From positions 1 through 64,000 of the forward strand of contig DASZKW010000096.1 in the NCBI GenBank assembly GCA_035552775.1: a DNA stretch of 64,000 nucleotides. The letters are read 5' to 3'. The notes beneath the pieces are model-generated. The model saw nothing but the letters and a program-made list of their open reading frames with translations, was not told the DNA's origin and ran no database searches. The stretch is from DASZKW01 sp035552775. GTDB lineage: Bacteria > Actinomycetota > Acidimicrobiia > Acidimicrobiales > Palsa-688. Positions 29,628-38,333 of the stretch are shown here, piece by piece. The translations under genes were made by a program, and so were the position numbers. Position 1 is the stretch's first letter, and the number at the start of each line of letters is the position of its first letter.

Positions 29628-29749
29628 TCCGGCTTCACGCCGGCGATGGCCCGCGGGTGGCGGGGCGCAGCCGGACAGGTCGTCGAGGTGTTGGGAGTCG
29701 AGGATTGACCGCCCCGATGTCGACGAGTCAGCGGTCGACCGCCCGATGA
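29624..29749 (+). CDS. Possible small bridging ORF between mshC and HIT gene
   Basis: This 41-residue frame starts at GTG 29624, overlapping the mshC stop as GTGA, and ends at a TGA overlapping the HIT ATG as ATGA. Exact 4-bp coupling at both ends is the only support. The peptide is Arg/Gly-rich (PRVAGRSRTGRRG) with no recognisable domain, so it may be chance. It occupies what would otherwise be a 118-bp gap in a compact transcript. Confidence 0.25.
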   Translation: MIRLHAGDGPRVAGRSRTGRRGVGSRGLTAPMSTSQRSTAR

Positions 29750-30309
29750 GCCTCGATCACCTGTGGGCCGGGTGGCGCGCCCCTTTCGTCGATGGGACAA
29801 CCGGCTCGGGGGGTCGCGACCAGGGGAGCGCGCCGGGTCGCGACCAGGGGAGCGCGCCGGCAACGGCGTGCGTGTTCTGCCGGATCCTCAACAGCGGACT
29901 CCCCGACGCCGAGTCACACGTGCTGTGGCGTCACCCGGGGGGGAGAGTCATAGCCCTCCTCAACGCCTACCCGTACACGAGCGGTCACCTCATGGTGATG
30001 CCGGTGCGCCACGTCGCCGACCTGGAGGCCCTCGAGGCGGGGGAGCTGGACGAGATCATGGAGGGCGTCTCCGCCGCGGCGAGGGCCCTGAAGGCCGCCT
30101 ACAGGCCTGACGGCCTGAACCTCGGAGCGAACCTGGGTGAGGCCGCCGGCGCCGGCGTCCCCGGTCACCTTCATCTCCACGTCCTGCCGCGATGGAGCGG
30201 TGACACCAACTTCATGACCGCCGTTGCCGACACCCGCGTCCTGCCCGAGGCGCTGTCGGCCAGCGCCGCCCGTGTGCGTGGCGCATGGGCCGGACTCGCT
30301 TCAACCTGA
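29746..30309 (+). CDS. HIT family hydrolase/AP4A phosphorylase-like
   Basis: This 187-residue histidine-triad protein has the signature HLHLHVLPRW (residues ~144-153) and the upstream CVFCRILN zinc-like pair. It is the actinobacterial HIT protein that precedes pgsA and pimA in Mycobacterium (Rv2613c type, reported as an Ap4A phosphorylase-like enzyme). Residues ~22-37 are an exact 8-residue duplication (GRDQGSAP twice) coded by a 24-bp tandem repeat. The start ATG overlaps the preceding small frame. Confidence 0.88.
   Translation: MSLDHLWAGWRAPFVDGTTGSGGRDQGSAPGRDQGSAPATACVFCRILNSGLPDAESHVLWRHPGGRVIALLNAYPYTSGHLMVMPVRHVADLEALEAGELDEIMEGVSAAARALKAAYRPDGLNLGANLGEAAGAGVPGHLHLHVLPRWSGDTNFMTAVADTRVLPEALSASAARVRGAWAGLAST
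29811..29858 (+). repeat. 24-bp tandem duplication in the HIT gene
   Basis: Two perfect adjacent copies, 29811-29834 and 29835-29858, begin GGGTCGCGACCAGGGG and end GCGCGCC. They are in frame and give GRDQGSAP twice, N-terminal to the HIT domain. They contain the palindrome GTCGCGAC. Confidence 0.9.
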
Positions 30310-30359
30310 GAGGCCTATGCGGCTCTGCCGGCGCTGGTCGCCCCCACCCCGGCCGCCCC

Positions 30360-32429
30360 TCAGTTGTTTTCGCGGCGGAGCTTCTCCGACAGCTGCGGGG
30401 GTACAGGGTCGTAGCGCTCGTGGCGGGCGGAGAAACGGCCCCGGCCGCCGGTCATGGAGCGCAGGTCGACCGAGTAGCGCAGGATCTCCGACGTGGGGAC
30501 GAGGGCGGTGACGCACGACTCACCCTCGTCGACCGCCTCGCTGCCCTGCACCCGGCCCCGCCGGCCGTTGAGGTCGCCCATCACGTCGCCCTGGAACTGG
30601 TCGGGCACGGTGACCTCGAGTCGTGAGATCGGCTCGAGCAGCACGGGCTGCGCTTTCGCCAACGCCTCCCTGAACGCCAACGATCCCGCCATTTTGAAGC
30701 TCATCTCCGAGGAGTCGACCGGGTGGTACTTGCCGTCGAAGCACGTCGCCCGCACGTCGACCACCGGCCAGCCGAACGCCCCTCCTGAGCTCATGGCCTC
30801 CTCGACGCCCTTGGCGACGGCGGGGATGAGCTGGCGGGGGATCACCCCACCGACGATCTTGTCGACGAACTCGAAGCCGGCGCCGCGCTGTAGGGGTTCC
30901 AGGCGCAGGCTGGCCACGCCGAACTGTCCGTGGCCCCCGGTCTGCTTCTTGTATTTGCCTTCCGCCTCGGCTGCCCCCGTGATCGTCTCCCGGTAGGGGA
31001 CGACGACCTCCTCGGTCTGCACCACGACGCCGAGGCGGGCCAGGCGCTCGGTGGCCACGGCCAGATGGGTCTCGCCCATGCCGGCGAGCAGCGTCTGGTG
31101 GGTCTCGTCGTCACGGCGGACCCTCAGAGCCGGATCCTCCTCCGTCAGGCGGTGCAGTGCGGTCATCAACTTGTCCTCGTCCCCCTTGGAGCGGGGGGTG
31201 ATGGCCACGGCGAGGACAGGCTCGGGGAGCGCCACGGCCGGGACGGTAACCGGGCTTCCCCGCCCGGCCAAGGTGTCGCCGGTGACCACGTCCGTCAGCT
31301 TGGCGACAGCGCCGAAATCGCCGGCGGCGACGTCTTCGAGGGTCAACTGCTCCTTTCCCCGCAGGCTGAACGCCGCATGCAGGCGCTCGTCGTTGTGGGT
31401 GCGGGTATTGGTGAGCACGGCGTCGGGCTTGAGGGTCCCGGACAGGACCTTGAACAGGGAGATCTTGCCCACGAAGGGGTCGGCCATGGTCTTCCACACC
31501 CACGCCAGGGGCGTGCCCGACGGATCGGGGGCGACGTCGACCGCTGCGCCCCCCTCATTCGGGTCTCCGGCGTGCACGGTGACCGCCGGGCGGTCGAGTG
31601 GGGAGGGGCCGATCTCACATATGAAGTTGGCCAGGCGGTCGACGGCGATGCGGCGCGAGGCCGAGCCGCACACCACGGGGAAGACCTGCGCGGACGCAAC
31701 GCCGTGGGCGAGGGTTTTCTCCAACTCGTCGAGGCTCAGCGTGTCACCTTCGAGGTAGCGCTCCGTCAGGTCGTCGTCGGCCACGACTATCCCCTCGACC
31801 AGTGACTCGTGGACCTGGCGCTCGCTCGCCTCCATCTCGTCGGGTATGGGCCCGGTCACAGCCGTCCCGTCGTCGTAGGTGATGGCGGTGTCGGACAGGA
31901 GGTCGGCCACCCCCCGGAAGGAGGCCTCGTCGCCGATCGGCAGCTCGAGGGGCGCGATGCCGGCGCCGAAGACGGCCTGGAGCTGCTCGAGGGTGCGCGT
32001 GAAGCTGGCCCGCTCGCGGTCCAGCTTGTTGACGAAGATCATGCGGGGCAGCCCGAGACCGGCGGCGGCCTTCCACATCAGCTCGGTCTGGACCTCCACG
32101 CCCTCGACCGCGCTGACCACGAAGATCGCCATGTCGGCCACCCCCAGAGCGGCCTCGGCCTCGGCGGCGAAGTCGGCGTAGCCGGGACAGTCGAGGACGT
32201 TGATCTTGTGGTCGTGCCACTCGATCGGCGCCAGGGCGACCGACACCGAGATGCGGCGCTTGTGCTCCTCGGGTTCGAAGTCGGTGACCGTCGTGCCGTC
32301 CTCGACGCGTCCGGGCCGGCCGATGGCGCCGGCGCAGTGCAGCAGCGCCTCGGTGAGCGTCGTCTTACCGGATCCACCGTGGCCCACGAGGGCGACGTTG
32401 CGGACCTTCGCCGGCGGGTAACCCTTCAT
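30360..32429 (-). CDS. Elongation factor G-like protein EF-G2
   Basis: This 689-residue translational GTPase is of the EF-G2 type (FusA2-like), a paralogue common in actinobacteria. G1 is GHGGSGKTT, G3 is DCPGYADF and G4 is NKLD. The domain IV-V region is typical (GGVIPRQLIPAVAKGVEEA). An excellent Shine-Dalgarno (AAAGGAGG) lies 9-16 bp upstream of the ATG. EF-G2 proteins studied elsewhere may not support normal translocation; the cellular role is uncertain. It is divergent from pgsA and interrupts the usual HIT-pgsA adjacency on the opposite strand. Confidence 0.92.
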   Translation of the reverse strand: MKGYPPAKVRNVALVGHGGSGKTTLTEALLHCAGAIGRPGRVEDGTTVTDFEPEEHKRRISVSVALAPIEWHDHKINVLDCPGYADFAAEAEAALGVADMAIFVVSAVEGVEVQTELMWKAAAGLGLPRMIFVNKLDRERASFTRTLEQLQAVFGAGIAPLELPIGDEASFRGVADLLSDTAITYDDGTAVTGPIPDEMEASERQVHESLVEGIVVADDDLTERYLEGDTLSLDELEKTLAHGVASAQVFPVVCGSASRRIAVDRLANFICEIGPSPLDRPAVTVHAGDPNEGGAAVDVAPDPSGTPLAWVWKTMADPFVGKISLFKVLSGTLKPDAVLTNTRTHNDERLHAAFSLRGKEQLTLEDVAAGDFGAVAKLTDVVTGDTLAGRGSPVTVPAVALPEPVLAVAITPRSKGDEDKLMTALHRLTEEDPALRVRRDDETHQTLLAGMGETHLAVATERLARLGVVVQTEEVVVPYRETITGAAEAEGKYKKQTGGHGQFGVASLRLEPLQRGAGFEFVDKIVGGVIPRQLIPAVAKGVEEAMSSGGAFGWPVVDVRATCFDGKYHPVDSSEMSFKMAGSLAFREALAKAQPVLLEPISRLEVTVPDQFQGDVMGDLNGRRGRVQGSEAVDEGESCVTALVPTSEILRYSVDLRSMTGGRGRFSARHERYDPVPPQLSEKLRRENN

Positions 32430-32621
32430 AGGAGTACCACCTCCTTTCAGTTCCCCACGGACCCCCCGGCCCGGGCCTGCTCTGCAGTGGGAGCGAGCGT
32501 AGTGCCGTCGCGCACCACTGGTCCTGCCACTGCTTCGTACCTGGTGCTAACCTTGGTCAGGCAGCCTTCACACGCTGTGAGCCACTGAGAGCCACTGGCT
32601 CTTCCCACAGCACCAGGAGCG

Positions 32622-33431
32622 GTGCCTTTGTTCGACGGACGCTTCCGCGTAGGGGTCGACCGGGTAGTCACCCCGGCCGGTAACGCCCTCAAGCGGACCG
32701 GTCTCTCGCCGGATCATCTTACGGCCCTCGGCCTTGTGCTGGCTGTCCCCGCCGCGCTGGCAATCGGCGCCGGCCACCTCGGGTTGGGCTTGGTCCTGCT
32801 GGTCTGCTCGGCGCTGCCCGACCTGCTCGACGGGGCGCTGGCCAAGGCCACCGGAAGGGCGACGGCGCGCGGCGCCTTTTTCGACTCGGTCTCCGACAGG
32901 ATCAGCGACGCCCTCGTGCTCGGAGGTGTCGCCTGGTACCTCCAGGGCCGCGATCACGGCCACGCCGCCCTGCTGCCCTTCGCCGTGCTCGCCGCGTCCC
33001 TGCTGGTCTCATACGAGCGGGCCAAGGCGGAGTCGCTCGGCTTCGAGGCCAAGGGCGGGCTCATGGAGCGCGCCGAGAGGGTGGTCGTGATATGCGCTGG
33101 TCTGGCTTTCAGCGTCGCCCTCATACCCCTGCTGTGGGTGATGCTCGCACTCACGCTGGTCACCGCTGGCCAGCGCTTCGTCAAGGTCTGGCACCAGGCC
33201 AGCGCACCTCCCAAGCCTGAGCCCGCCGCTATGGCGGCGCGCTGGCGGGCGTGGCGGGAGACGACCGGGTGGCCGCCACGCACCACGGGCTACGCCCGCG
33301 GCAGCCGCAGGGCCGGCGCTGCCGGGCGCTGGCACGAGCGGCGGGTGGAGCGCCTCGAGCGCGACGTGGGGCCGGGGGCGGATGGCGCTCCCCGCAGGCG
33401 GGCAAGCCGTTCGGGCACGCGGCGACCCTGA
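32622..33431 (+). CDS. pgsA: CDP-alcohol phosphatidyltransferase, PgsA1-like
   Basis: This integral membrane enzyme is predicted to make phosphatidylinositol-phosphate from CDP-diacylglycerol and inositol phosphate. The 269-residue sequence has the family motif DxxDGxxA(K)x8GxxxDxxxD in DLLDGALAKATGRATARG. The usual AR after DGxx is AK here. Several TM helices follow. The C-terminus adds a long Arg-rich tail. Context is decisive: an acyltransferase and PimA follow directly, as in mycobacterial PIM synthesis. The start is GTG 32622 after CAGGAGC. Confidence 0.85.
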   Translation: MPLFDGRFRVGVDRVVTPAGNALKRTGLSPDHLTALGLVLAVPAALAIGAGHLGLGLVLLVCSALPDLLDGALAKATGRATARGAFFDSVSDRISDALVLGGVAWYLQGRDHGHAALLPFAVLAASLLVSYERAKAESLGFEAKGGLMERAERVVVICAGLAFSVALIPLLWVMLALTLVTAGQRFVKVWHQASAPPKPEPAAMAARWRAWRETTGWPPRTTGYARGSRRAGAAGRWHERRVERLERDVGPGADGAPRRRASRSGTRRP

Positions 33432-33484
33432 ACAGGTTCGGTCTGGCTGGCCCGACGGCCGGCGCCTACCGAGCCGGTGTCGCC

Positions 33485-34336
33485 GTGTCCCGGCTCCTTC
33501 CTGGGGCGCTCTCTCGCGGCCTGGCCGAGGGGGCAGGGGTCCTAGCCGCTCGAGCCCCGCAGATGGCGTCCCGGCGAGCGATGGTCGCACGCCACCTCCG
33601 GCGCATCCACGGTCCCGACCTGACGGGAGCGCCCCTCAACCGCATGATCGACGAGGTCTTCGCCTCCTACGCCCGTTACTGGGCGGAGAGCCTGCGCCTG
33701 CCGGGCCTGTCTGGCGCCCAGGTCGACGCCGGCTTCTCCGGCCGGGGCATCGACGAGATCGACCTTGCCCTCGAAGCCGGGCGGGGAGCCGTCCTCGCGC
33801 TGCCCCACCTCGGTGGCTGGGAGTGGGGGGGCACCTGGCTGGCCCAGACCGGCCATCCCGTGACGGTGGTGGTGGAGCAGCTGCGCTCGGCGGAACTGTT
33901 CGAGTGGTTCGTCAGCTTCCGGCGCCGCCTGGGCATGGAGGTCGTCCCGCTCGGACCCGGGGCGGGATCAGCAGCGCTGCGAGCACTCCGAGCCAACCGG
34001 GTAGTGTGCCTGCTCTGCGACCGGGTGGTGGCCCAAACCCCGGGCGTGGAAGTGGTGTTCTTCGGTGAACGAACCCAGCTGCCCGCGGGTCCGGCCACCC
34101 TCGCCATGCGCGCCGGCGCCGCCCTGCTCCCCGCCGCCGTCTACTTCGGGGCGTCCGGCGACGACCACATCGGATTGGTGCGCCCGCCCCTTGTGACCGA
34201 GCGGGCCGGGCGTTTCCGCGACGACGTGGTCACGGGCACCCAGCGGGTGGCAGCCGAGCTCGAGTGGCTCATCCGCCAGGCCCCCACCCAGTGGCACCTT
34301 CTGCAGCCGAACTGGCCGAGCGACGCCCCTGACTAG
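33485..34336 (+). CDS. PIM acyltransferase-like (LpxL/HtrB family, PatA type)
   Basis: It probably acylates phosphatidylinositol mannoside at the membrane. The LpxL-family catalytic region is LPHLGGWEWGGTWLA (His in PHxGxxE context), followed by CDRVVAQTPGVEVVFFGE and QLPAGPATLAMRAGAALLP. I chose GTG 33485 (283 residues) as the first usable start after pgsA. The frame is open further upstream and the family consensus AGVAVSRLLPG begins just before, so the true start is uncertain. It lies between pgsA and pimA, the mycobacterial order. Confidence 0.83.
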   Translation: MSRLLPGALSRGLAEGAGVLAARAPQMASRRAMVARHLRRIHGPDLTGAPLNRMIDEVFASYARYWAESLRLPGLSGAQVDAGFSGRGIDEIDLALEAGRGAVLALPHLGGWEWGGTWLAQTGHPVTVVVEQLRSAELFEWFVSFRRRLGMEVVPLGPGAGSAALRALRANRVVCLLCDRVVAQTPGVEVVFFGERTQLPAGPATLAMRAGAALLPAAVYFGASGDDHIGLVRPPLVTERAGRFRDDVVTGTQRVAAELEWLIRQAPTQWHLLQPNWPSDAPD

Positions 34337-34346
34337 TGTCCGGCCG

Positions 34347-35432
34347 GTGCGAGTCGGACTCGTCTGCCCCTACAGCCTCACGCTTCCCGGCGGGGTGCAG
34401 GGACAGGTCCTCGGACTGGCCCGGTCCCTGCGGTCGCAGTCGGTCGCGGCGAGGGTCCTCGGGCCTTGTGACGGTCCGCCCCCCGAGCCGTGGGTGACGC
34501 CGCTCGGCGTGTCGATTCCCACCGCGGCCAACGGTTCCATGGCCGCCATCGCCCCCGACCCGGCGGCGGCACTGCGCACCCTGCGGTCCTTGCGCGACGA
34601 GAACTTCGACGTCGTCCACCTCCACGAGCCGCTCGTTCCCGGCCCCGTGCTCACTGCCCTTGTGTCGAGTGACACACCCCTCGTGGGGACCTTCCACCGG
34701 GCCGGTGCGTTCGCTCTTTCCCGCACGATCCGTCCCCTGGCTCGCTGGGCGGCGGGTCGCCTGGCCGTGCGCTGCGCCGTGTCCGCCGAGGCGGAAGCCA
34801 CCGCCGCCGCCGAGCTCGGGGGCACCTACGAGCGTGTGTGGAACGGCATCGACGTCCCCGTGTTCGCCACCGCCACACCCTGGCCGCGCTCGGGTGACCC
34901 AGAGGAACGGATCGTGTTGTTCGTAGGGCGCCACGAACCGCGAAAGGGCCTCGCCGTGCTCCTCGAGGCCATGAGGCGCCTCGGCCCCGCTGTGCACCTC
35001 TGGGTCGCCGGCGAGGGCCCCCAGACGGCGCGGCTGCGTGAAGCGACCCTAGGCGACAGCCGAGTCGAATGGCTGGGCGCCATCGGTGACGGCGAGAAGT
35101 GCCGGCGCCTCCGGGCCGCTGACGTGCTTTGTGCGCCCTCGCTACACGGCGAGAGCTTCGGGGTGGTCCTCCTGGAGGGTATGGCGGCGGGCATCTGCGT
35201 TGTGGCCAGCGACCTGCCGGGCTACCGCAACGTCGCCCGCGGCGGCCGGGAGGCGTACCTCGTCCCCCCCGGCGACAGCGTCGCCTTGGCCGACGCCCTC
35301 GGTGCCGCGCTCGCCTGTGGACCGGAGACACACGGCCTGGTGACCGCAGGCGCGGCTCGGGCCGAAGAGTTCTCCATGGATCGCCTGGCCGATCGCTACG
35401 CGGCCATTTACCGGAGCCTGGCGACGGGCTGA
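34347..35432 (+). CDS. pimA: Phosphatidylinositol alpha-mannosyltransferase PimA
   Basis: It transfers the first mannose from GDP-mannose to phosphatidylinositol on the cytosolic face. This GT4 enzyme has 361 residues, starts at GTG 34347 and shows the PimA opening VCPYSLTLPGGVQGQVLGLA with the donor-side GG motif. The second Rossmann domain has VGRHEPRKGLAVLL and the ExxxxxE region HGESFGVVLLEGMAAG. Its start lies 10 bp after the acyltransferase stop, giving pgsA-acyltransferase-pimA as one PIM operon. Confidence 0.92.
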   Translation: MRVGLVCPYSLTLPGGVQGQVLGLARSLRSQSVAARVLGPCDGPPPEPWVTPLGVSIPTAANGSMAAIAPDPAAALRTLRSLRDENFDVVHLHEPLVPGPVLTALVSSDTPLVGTFHRAGAFALSRTIRPLARWAAGRLAVRCAVSAEAEATAAAELGGTYERVWNGIDVPVFATATPWPRSGDPEERIVLFVGRHEPRKGLAVLLEAMRRLGPAVHLWVAGEGPQTARLREATLGDSRVEWLGAIGDGEKCRRLRAADVLCAPSLHGESFGVVLLEGMAAGICVVASDLPGYRNVARGGREAYLVPPGDSVALADALGAALACGPETHGLVTAGAARAEEFSMDRLADRYAAIYRSLATG

Positions 35433-35504
35433 GCACGTCCGTTGCCACCGCCGACGACAGGGTGGCGCGCCACCGCAGCCCCCATCGCCTACATTTCATG
35501 CTCG

Positions 35505-36269
35505 ATGCGAAGTGCCGATAGTGAACTTCTCAACAATCGGCGCCGTGGCCTGCTCGTGGTGGCCGCCACCGTCATGCCGGTGGCCCTTCTTTTCGGCGCC
35601 ATCGGTCTTCTCGCCGGTGTCGTGGTCGCCGTCGTGATCCTGGTCGTCGTGGCCGGGGCCGGCGGTACTGCCCTGTGGGCGACGGCGGACCGTCGTGCGG
35701 TAGCAGGCATCGGCGGGGTGCCGGCCGATCCCCGTGTCCACGCCCGGCTCTACAACCTCGTCGACGGCCTTTGCGCGGCGGCCGGTGTAGCGCCGCCCCG
35801 GCTCCTGGTGGTCGACGACGCTGCCCTGAACGCAGTTGCCGTGGGACGAGATCCCCGCCGTGCGACCCTCGCGGTAACCACGGGCCTGCTCCGCGATCTG
35901 TCCCGCATCGAGCTCGAAGCCGTACTGGCCAACGAGCTCGTCCGCATAAAGCGACGCAGCACCCTGCCCGGCACCCTGGCTGCGGGAGCCGGCCCGCTCG
36001 CCCGCCGGATCGCTCAGCGGTCCGAGCGGGAGGAAGCCGTGGACATGGCCGCCGTGGCCCTCACGCGCTACCCCCCGGGCCTGGCGTCCGCATTCGAGAA
36101 GATGGCGTCTGTGGGGACGGCACTCGCCCGGCCCGCCCTGACCGTCGCCGGGCTGTGGTTGGCCGAGCCGATCGGCGCTGCCCGCGCTGGCCATGCCGGA
36201 GGCGGCCGTGGCACAGCCGGCGAACGCCGTCCCCTGCCCGAGCGCGTCGCCGCCCTGAGGGAGCTATGA
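35505..36269 (+). CDS. Degenerate M48 peptidase-like membrane protein
   Basis: This 254-residue protein has two N-terminal TM segments (residues ~15-60) and an HtpX-like domain. The M48 helix LEAVLAHELxHI appears as LEAVLANELVRIKR. Both zinc-binding His of HExxH are replaced (by Asn and Arg), although the Glu is kept. The protein therefore probably cannot hold catalytic zinc at this site. The start is ATG 35505. It is followed by the DUF3048 lipoprotein with a 4-bp ATGA overlap, so the two may work together at the membrane. A pseudo-enzyme role is inference. Confidence 0.75.
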   Translation: MRSADSELLNNRRRGLLVVAATVMPVALLFGAIGLLAGVVVAVVILVVVAGAGGTALWATADRRAVAGIGGVPADPRVHARLYNLVDGLCAAAGVAPPRLLVVDDAALNAVAVGRDPRRATLAVTTGLLRDLSRIELEAVLANELVRIKRRSTLPGTLAAGAGPLARRIAQRSEREEAVDMAAVALTRYPPGLASAFEKMASVGTALARPALTVAGLWLAEPIGAARAGHAGGGRGTAGERRPLPERVAALREL

Positions 36270-37333
36270 GCCTTCGCCGCTGGACAGCAATCGCCGTCGC
36301 CGGAGGCGTCGTCCTCGCCGGGTGCGGGTCGTCCCACCACAAGGCGGCCCCGACCACCACCCTCGCACCGACGACCCTGGCGCCTACCACCCTGGCGCCT
36401 ACCACCACGACGGCCCCGGCTGTCTTCCCCCTCACCGGAGAACCGGCAGGCGCCGCGGCGACGCTTCATCGCCCCGCGCTCGTCGTCAAGATCGACAACG
36501 TGGACGCCGCGCGTCCCCAGACCGGCGTGGGCTCCGCCGACGTCGTGTACGAGGAGATGGTCGAGGGCGGCGTCACCCGCCTGGCAGCGGTGTTCCAGTC
36601 GGTCGACGCCGGACCTCTCGGGCCCGTGCGCTCCGGTCGCAGCACCGACATCGCCATCGTGTCCGACCTCAACCACCCCCTGTTCGGCTTCTCGGGGGCC
36701 AACAGCATCTTCCTGGCCGAGATCCGCGCCGCGCCGATCATCGACGTCGACGCCGAGAAGGAGTCCTCGGCCCAGTACTACCGCATGGGGCCCCACGCTG
36801 CGCCCCACAACCTGTACACGTCGACCAAGGCGCTCTACGGCCTGGCACGCGGCGCCGCCAATGCGCCCCCACCGCTTTTCGCCTACCGGGCAGCGGGGGC
36901 GCCGGTCACCGCCGCAGGTGCCACCCCGGCCGTCCATGTCCAGATCGGATGGCCCCAGGCCAGCGTCACCTGGGATTGGAACGCGCCGACGGGGACCTGG
37001 TTCCGGGGGCAGAACGGCACCGCCGACGTCGACACGACCGGCTATCGGTTGCAGGCCGCCAACGTCGTGATCCAGTTCGTGAACTACACCACCGACGGTG
37101 TGGCCAGCGGCGAGGGCATTGCCCCCGAACCCATTCCCAAGGGCAAGCTCGTCGACTCCGGTCAGGTGTTCATCCTCACCGGTGGCCGCTTGGTCAAGGG
37201 CACCTGGTCGCGCCCGGCGATCGGCGACGTGACCACCTACACCGACAGCGCCGGCCATGCCATCCAGCTCGCCCCCGGCCGGACCTGGGTGGAGCTGCCC
37301 CCGGTGGGAACGATCCCCCAGATCACCCCGTGA
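36266..37333 (+). CDS. DUF3048 (YerB-like) lipoprotein
   Basis: This 355-residue exported lipoprotein has a signal peptide ending in the lipobox VVLAGC (Cys near residue 20), followed by a Thr/Pro spacer made of TTLAP repeats. The rest is DUF3048: RPALVVKIDNVDAARPQTG, ADVVYEEMVEGGVTR, GPVRSGRSTDI and the C-terminal RLVKGTWSR and GRTWVELP. DUF3048 proteins are widespread in Gram-positives with no proven function. Its ATG overlaps the M48-like stop. Confidence 0.88.
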   Translation: MSLRRWTAIAVAGGVVLAGCGSSHHKAAPTTTLAPTTLAPTTLAPTTTTAPAVFPLTGEPAGAAATLHRPALVVKIDNVDAARPQTGVGSADVVYEEMVEGGVTRLAAVFQSVDAGPLGPVRSGRSTDIAIVSDLNHPLFGFSGANSIFLAEIRAAPIIDVDAEKESSAQYYRMGPHAAPHNLYTSTKALYGLARGAANAPPPLFAYRAAGAPVTAAGATPAVHVQIGWPQASVTWDWNAPTGTWFRGQNGTADVDTTGYRLQAANVVIQFVNYTTDGVASGEGIAPEPIPKGKLVDSGQVFILTGGRLVKGTWSRPAIGDVTTYTDSAGHAIQLAPGRTWVELPPVGTIPQITP

Positions 37334-37394
37334 CGGGCGACGCGCTCCCGGCAAACCACGCGGTGGACCGGGGGCGGCCCCGTATCATGGTCAC

Positions 37395-38291
37395 ATGTCG
37401 ACCACTGAGACCCCGAGGCGCACCGGCACCGATCTGGTAAAGCGCGGGCTGGCCGAGATGCTGCGTGGCGGCGTGATCATGGACGTGGTCGACGCCGAGC
37501 AGGCCAAGGTGGCCGAAGACGCAGGCGCCGTGGCGGTCATGGCGCTGGAGCGGGTGCCGGCGGACATCCGCCGCGACGGCGGGGTGGCCCGCATGAGCGA
37601 CCCCGCCCTGATCGAGGCCATCAAGGACGCGGTCACCATCCCCGTCATGGCCAAGGCGCGCATCGGTCACTTCGCCGAGGCCCAGATCCTCGAGGCGCTG
37701 CAGGTCGACTACATCGACGAGAGCGAGGTGCTGACTCCCGCCGACGAGGCCCACCACATCGACAAGTGGCGCTTCGCCGTCCCGTTCGTATGTGGCGCCA
37801 CCAACCTGGGGGAGGCCCTGCGGCGCGTCTCGGAGGGTGCGGCGATGATCCGCTCCAAGGGCGAAGCGGGCACCGGCGACGTCAAGGAGGCGGTCCGTCA
37901 CCTGCGTTCCGTGATCGGTGACATCCGCAAGGTCACCCAGGCGGACTCGGCGGAGATCTACGGGTGGGCCAAGGCCCTGAGTGCGCCGGTGAGCCTGGTG
38001 CAAGAGCTGGCCGAGACCGGGCGCCTGCCGGTCCCGTTGTTCTGCGCGGGCGGTATCGCCACACCCGCCGACGCCGCCCTGGTCATGCAGCTCGGCGCCG
38101 AGGCGGTCTTCGTCGGTTCGGGGATCTTCAAGAGCAGCGACCCGGCCCGCTTCGCCCGTGCCATCGTGGAGGCGACCACCCATAATCGCGACGCCCAGCT
38201 CGTGGCCAAGGTCAGCCGGGGACTGGGCGATGCCATGCGGGGTCAGGAGTCGGGAAGCGTGGAAACCCGTCTCTCCGAGCGGGGCTGGTAG
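37395..38291 (+). CDS. pdxS: Pyridoxal 5'-phosphate synthase lyase subunit PdxS
   Basis: The synthase subunit assembles PLP from ribose 5-phosphate, glyceraldehyde 3-phosphate and ammonia. The 298-residue TIM barrel is very conserved: GGVIMDVVDAEQAKVAEDAG, ALERVPADIRR, PVMAKARIGHFAEAQ (active-site Lys in the barrel), and LPVPLFCAGGIATPADAALV for the phosphate site. ATG 37395 gives the standard N-terminus. pdxT follows 42 bp downstream to supply ammonia. Confidence 0.96.
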   Translation: MSTTETPRRTGTDLVKRGLAEMLRGGVIMDVVDAEQAKVAEDAGAVAVMALERVPADIRRDGGVARMSDPALIEAIKDAVTIPVMAKARIGHFAEAQILEALQVDYIDESEVLTPADEAHHIDKWRFAVPFVCGATNLGEALRRVSEGAAMIRSKGEAGTGDVKEAVRHLRSVIGDIRKVTQADSAEIYGWAKALSAPVSLVQELAETGRLPVPLFCAGGIATPADAALVMQLGAEAVFVGSGIFKSSDPARFARAIVEATTHNRDAQLVAKVSRGLGDAMRGQESGSVETRLSERGW

Positions 38292-38333
38292 CTCCGGGTA
38301 GACTCGGCGGCCCTATGGAAAGCGTCCCGCCAG

